Notes under the pieces: generated by a model
What the model was told of the DNA's origin: nothing
Seen by the model: the letters and a program-made list of their open reading frames with translations, nothing else
The model's database searches: none
Program-made: the position numbers and the translations under genes
DNA from: an uncultured Acetobacter sp.
GTDB lineage: Bacteria; Pseudomonadota; Alphaproteobacteria; Acetobacterales; Acetobacteraceae
NCBI RefSeq assembly: GCF_937875265.1
Contig: NZ_CALLXM010000072.1
Span: 1 to 25,436, forward strand
Length of the DNA: 25,436 nt
Direction: 5' to 3'
Shown here: positions 23,569-25,436 of the stretch, piece by piece
How the letters are laid out: every line of letters begins with the position of its first letter
Position numbering within the stretch: position 1 is the stretch's first letter

Positions 23569-24063
23569 ATGACTACCGACACAGATAAAAATGATCTGAT
23601 TTATATGGATGTGCCCGAAGGCCGCGTGGTCATCCGCCTGCGTTCGGACATTGCTCCCCTTGCGGCCGAGCGTATCCGCACGCTGTCTGCTGAGGGTTTT
23701 TACGATAACGTGCCGTTCCACCGCGTTATTTCCGGTTTTATGGCACAGGCTGGTGACCCGACGGGTACGGGCTCAGGCGGCAGTGAACTGCCTGATCTGA
23801 AGGCCGAATTCACGCGGGAAGCCAAATTTCTGCGTGGCACTCTGGGTATGGCTCGTACGTCTGACCCAAATAGCGCGAACAGCCAGTTCTTCATCATGTT
23901 TGAACCTTCTCCGCATCTGGATGGCCAGTACACCATTGTGGGCGATGTGATTGAAGGCATGGAACACATTGACAAAATCAAGCGTGGCGCTGGCGGGTCT
24001 GGCATGGTGAAAGATCCGGATCGGATCAAAAGCATGCGTCCGGCTTCTGCTGAAAACGCCTGA
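23569..24063 (+). CDS. Cytoplasmic cyclophilin-type peptidyl-prolyl isomerase
   Basis: Catalyses cis-trans isomerisation of prolyl bonds during protein folding. 164 residues with the whole cyclophilin domain and no signal peptide: FHRVISGFMAQAGD with catalytic Arg52 and Gln60, GTGSGGSELPDL, GTLGMARTSDPNSANSQFFI and GQYTIVGDVIEGM. The Trp that binds cyclosporin in human cyclophilin A (Trp121) is His116 here, as in many bacterial members, which predicts weak drug binding. AAGGAG (23556-23561) lies 7 nt before ATG. It closes the gyrA-coaD run and is followed by a terminator. Confidence 0.95.
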   Translation: MTTDTDKNDLIYMDVPEGRVVIRLRSDIAPLAAERIRTLSAEGFYDNVPFHRVISGFMAQAGDPTGTGSGGSELPDLKAEFTREAKFLRGTLGMARTSDPNSANSQFFIMFEPSPHLDGQYTIVGDVIEGMEHIDKIKRGAGGSGMVKDPDRIKSMRPASAENA

Positions 24064-24090
24064 TTAAAAAAGAACGTTTCTGATGTTCTG

Positions 24091-24124
24091 AAAAACGCGG
24101 CCTCTCAGGAGGTCGCGTTTTTTT
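24091..24124 (+). terminator. Intrinsic terminator of the gyrA-coaD-cyclophilin run
   Basis: AACGCGGCCTC (24094-24104) pairs with GAGGTCGCGTT (24109-24119) through one G-T wobble, with loop TCAG, and T7 at 24118-24124. A preceding A-run extends the stem. Confidence 0.85.
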
Positions 24125-24166
24125 ATGAAAAATCCCTTTTTTCTGGGCTAAGCAGGGTCTCTTCGC

Positions 24167-24194
24167 TTGACACCATAGGAATGATCCGTTTAGA
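24167..24194 (+). promoter_or_regulatory. Candidate promoter of tRNA-Lys
   Basis: CTTGACA gives a perfect -35 hexamer (TTGACA, 24167-24172). The best -10 at normal spacing is TTTAGA (24189-24194, 16-nt spacer), only 3 of 6 matches. The RNA would begin near 24201, about 55 nt before the mature tRNA. Confidence 0.45.
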
Positions 24195-24255
24195 CAGCCT
24201 CCAGCAAACACGTCCGCAGCGCAGGCTGCTGAGGTGTTTTGTGAATCAATGGTGT

Positions 24256-24331
24256 GAGCCGGTAGCTCAGTTGGTAGAGCATTCGACTTTTAATCGAATG
24301 GTCGAGGGTTCGAGTCCCTCCCGGCTCACCA
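24256..24331 (+). tRNA. tRNA-Lys (anticodon UUU)
   Basis: A complete cloverleaf of 76 nt with CCA encoded (24329-24331). Acceptor stem GAGCCGG (24256-24262) with CCGGCTC (24321-24327), D-arm GCTC-AGTTGGTA-GAGC, anticodon stem TTCGA/TCGAA with loop CTTTTAA (24287-24293; anticodon TTT at 24289-24291), and T-arm GAGGG/CCCTC with TTCGAGT. Reads AAA and AAG. No terminator hairpin is seen directly downstream. Confidence 0.98.
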
Positions 24332-24366
24332 TTGTTTCTCTTTTGCAGTAAAAATCCCCAGTTCCC

Positions 24367-24408
24367 AAAATGCTAAAATGCAGGTCTCAGAATGCCGCGC
24401 ACCTGCGT
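24367..24408 (-). terminator. Possible terminator of the LysR-type gene
   Basis: On the - strand GCAGGT and ACCTGC (24401-24406 and 24380-24385 on +) form a 6-bp stem, extendable to 8 bp with a wobble, with a 15-nt loop, followed by an imperfect T-rich tract ATTTTAGCATTTT. Weaker than the other terminators in the window. Confidence 0.4.
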
Positions 24409-24438
24409 TTCTGGCACAGGCATTGCTGTGAAACACGC

Positions 24439-25362
24439 TTAGCCCTCAGGTTTGTCCCACGGGGGCACGGGGCCGTAATGGCTTGCCAGAAAATCTATCA
24501 TAACCCGGACTTTCAGCGGTGTCGTCAGGCCCGGTGCGTAAACAGCGTGCAAAGGCGGGCCGAGGACGGGCGGCACATCCAGTGTCAGGGCCGTCAGGCT
24601 TCCGGCCTTCAGGGCATCAGCCACCATGAAGGTGGGCTGATAGATAATGCCTTGCCCGGCAATAGCGGCTTCACGCAGCACATCCCCATTATTGGCGCAG
24701 AGCGGGCCTGAAATCATTACGGATTTTTCGCCGTGCTCCCCAAAAATCCAGCGAGAGGCACTGCCAACAGCCTCGCCCAGCGTATAGCCCAGGCAGGCAT
24801 GCTGGCCGAGTTCGGCCACTGTGGTCGGGGTTCCGGCCTGCTCCAGATAAGCCGGGGCGGCACAGACGGCCATGTGGATGGCGGCTAGCTTGCGGGTGCG
24901 CAGGCTGCTGGGGGTAAGGGGACGGATCCGTAGGGTGAGGTCCCATCCTTCCTCAATCAGGTCCACCGTGCGGTCGTTCACGCCCAGTTCAACTGTGACC
25001 AGCGGATAACGGCGGCTGAACTCGGGCAGGAGCGGGGCCACATAGCGGATCGCGAAGGAAACCGGTGCGTTCAGCCTCAGGCGGCCACGCGGTTCGCGCC
25101 GCTGCTCCGTTACAGTTTGCTCAATATCTTCCAGTTCCGGCAGAATTTTCTGGCAGCCTTCCAGAAACAGGCGTCCGGCGTCTGTCAGGGAAAGTTTGCG
25201 TGTGCTTCTATGAAAAAGCGTGCTTCCCAACCGCGTTTCCAGAGCATTGATATGCTTGGTCACCATAGTCTGGGAAAGGGATAAGGCTCGTCCGGCCCCG
25301 GTAAAGCTGCCTGTTGTGACAACTTTTACAAAAACCTGCATGCTTGTAATGCGGTCCAGCAT
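24439..25362 (-). CDS. LysR-family transcriptional regulator
   Basis: 307-residue regulator of normal LysR length. The winged helix-turn-helix covers about 4-62 (MQVFVKVVTTGSFTGAGRAL, SLSQTMVTKHINALE, LGSTLFHRSTRKLSLTDAG), then a linker helix and a substrate-binding-like effector domain at about 88-292, with RGRLRLNAPVSF and the C-terminal LASHYGP. It resembles the large CrgA/DmlR-like subgroup, but the effector cannot be told. The ribosome site is weak (GTGAG). LysR genes usually face the gene they control; that gene would lie past the window end, since 25363-25436 holds no ORF of its own. That short stretch includes an AGCCGG/CCGGCT inverted repeat (25409-25435). Confidence 0.93.
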   Translation of the reverse strand: MLDRITSMQVFVKVVTTGSFTGAGRALSLSQTMVTKHINALETRLGSTLFHRSTRKLSLTDAGRLFLEGCQKILPELEDIEQTVTEQRREPRGRLRLNAPVSFAIRYVAPLLPEFSRRYPLVTVELGVNDRTVDLIEEGWDLTLRIRPLTPSSLRTRKLAAIHMAVCAAPAYLEQAGTPTTVAELGQHACLGYTLGEAVGSASRWIFGEHGEKSVMISGPLCANNGDVLREAAIAGQGIIYQPTFMVADALKAGSLTALTLDVPPVLGPPLHAVYAPGLTTPLKVRVMIDFLASHYGPVPPWDKPEG

Positions 25363-25436
25363 GAAAACTCACAGGCTAAAGGTCACTAAATCCCAGCCCC
25401 TGTATGGAAGCCGGTGAGGATAGTCTTCCCCGGCTG

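Noticed and set aside
24332..24438. A small gene between tRNA-Lys and the LysR-type gene
   Set aside because: Only short frames without ribosome sites; the sequence is better read as the terminator of the - strand regulator.
1..25436. Insertion sequences, CRISPR arrays, prophage or integrase genes
   Set aside because: No transposase, integrase or regularly spaced direct repeats were seen. The tRNA-Lys gene shows no duplicated 3' end within the window, so no evidence for an integrated element here.

Overview
The window looks like a chromosomal segment of an alphaproteobacterium, most likely an acetic acid bacterium (Acetobacteraceae, near Acetobacter, Gluconobacter or Komagataeibacter). The grounds are the alphaproteobacterial style of the GyrA, PNPase, TruB and cyclophilin proteins, a STAS-fused MlaE-type permease, a tRNA-Lys with encoded CCA, and GC that is moderate to high over most of the window. 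Genus assignment is inference; no search was run.

Region 1 (1-10819, + strand) is an accessory-looking block of six closely spaced genes. It holds the 3' part of a type I secretion ABC transporter cut by the window edge, its HlyD-type adaptor, a protein built from about 14 Sel1 repeats, a 1045-residue double glycosyltransferase (TPR-like, beta module, GT2, GT4), an unrecognised 410-residue protein with ChW-like repeats and an acidic then cationic tail, and a second GT4-type glycosyltransferase with a Lys/Ala/Pro-rich tail. I infer a locus that makes and exports a glycosylated surface or secreted product. The substrate is not in the window. The first two genes are visibly poorer in GC than the rest.

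Region 2 (10854-14361, - strand) is an Mla-like lipid transport operon: STAS-MlaE permease, MlaF-like ATPase, MlaD-like MCE protein and an auxiliary lipoprotein. It converges on region 1 at a hairpin terminator that can work in both directions.

Region 3 (14546-19694, + strand) carries truB, rpsO and pnp in the common bacterial order, then a nitronate-monooxygenase-like flavoprotein with a C-terminal cysteine cluster. A terminator and several leader hairpins lie between rpsO and pnp.

Region 4 (19793-25436) holds a small Pmp3/YqaE-type membrane protein (-), gyrA with a TTG start, coaD overlapping gyrA by 4 nt, a cytoplasmic cyclophilin, tRNA-Lys(UUU), and a LysR-type regulator (-) whose partner gene would lie beyond the window. 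These are mostly ordinary housekeeping genes.

The least explained parts are the secretion and glycosylation block, above all the two neighbouring proteins with similar cationic tails (8010-10819). No insertion sequence, CRISPR array, prophage gene or rRNA was found.
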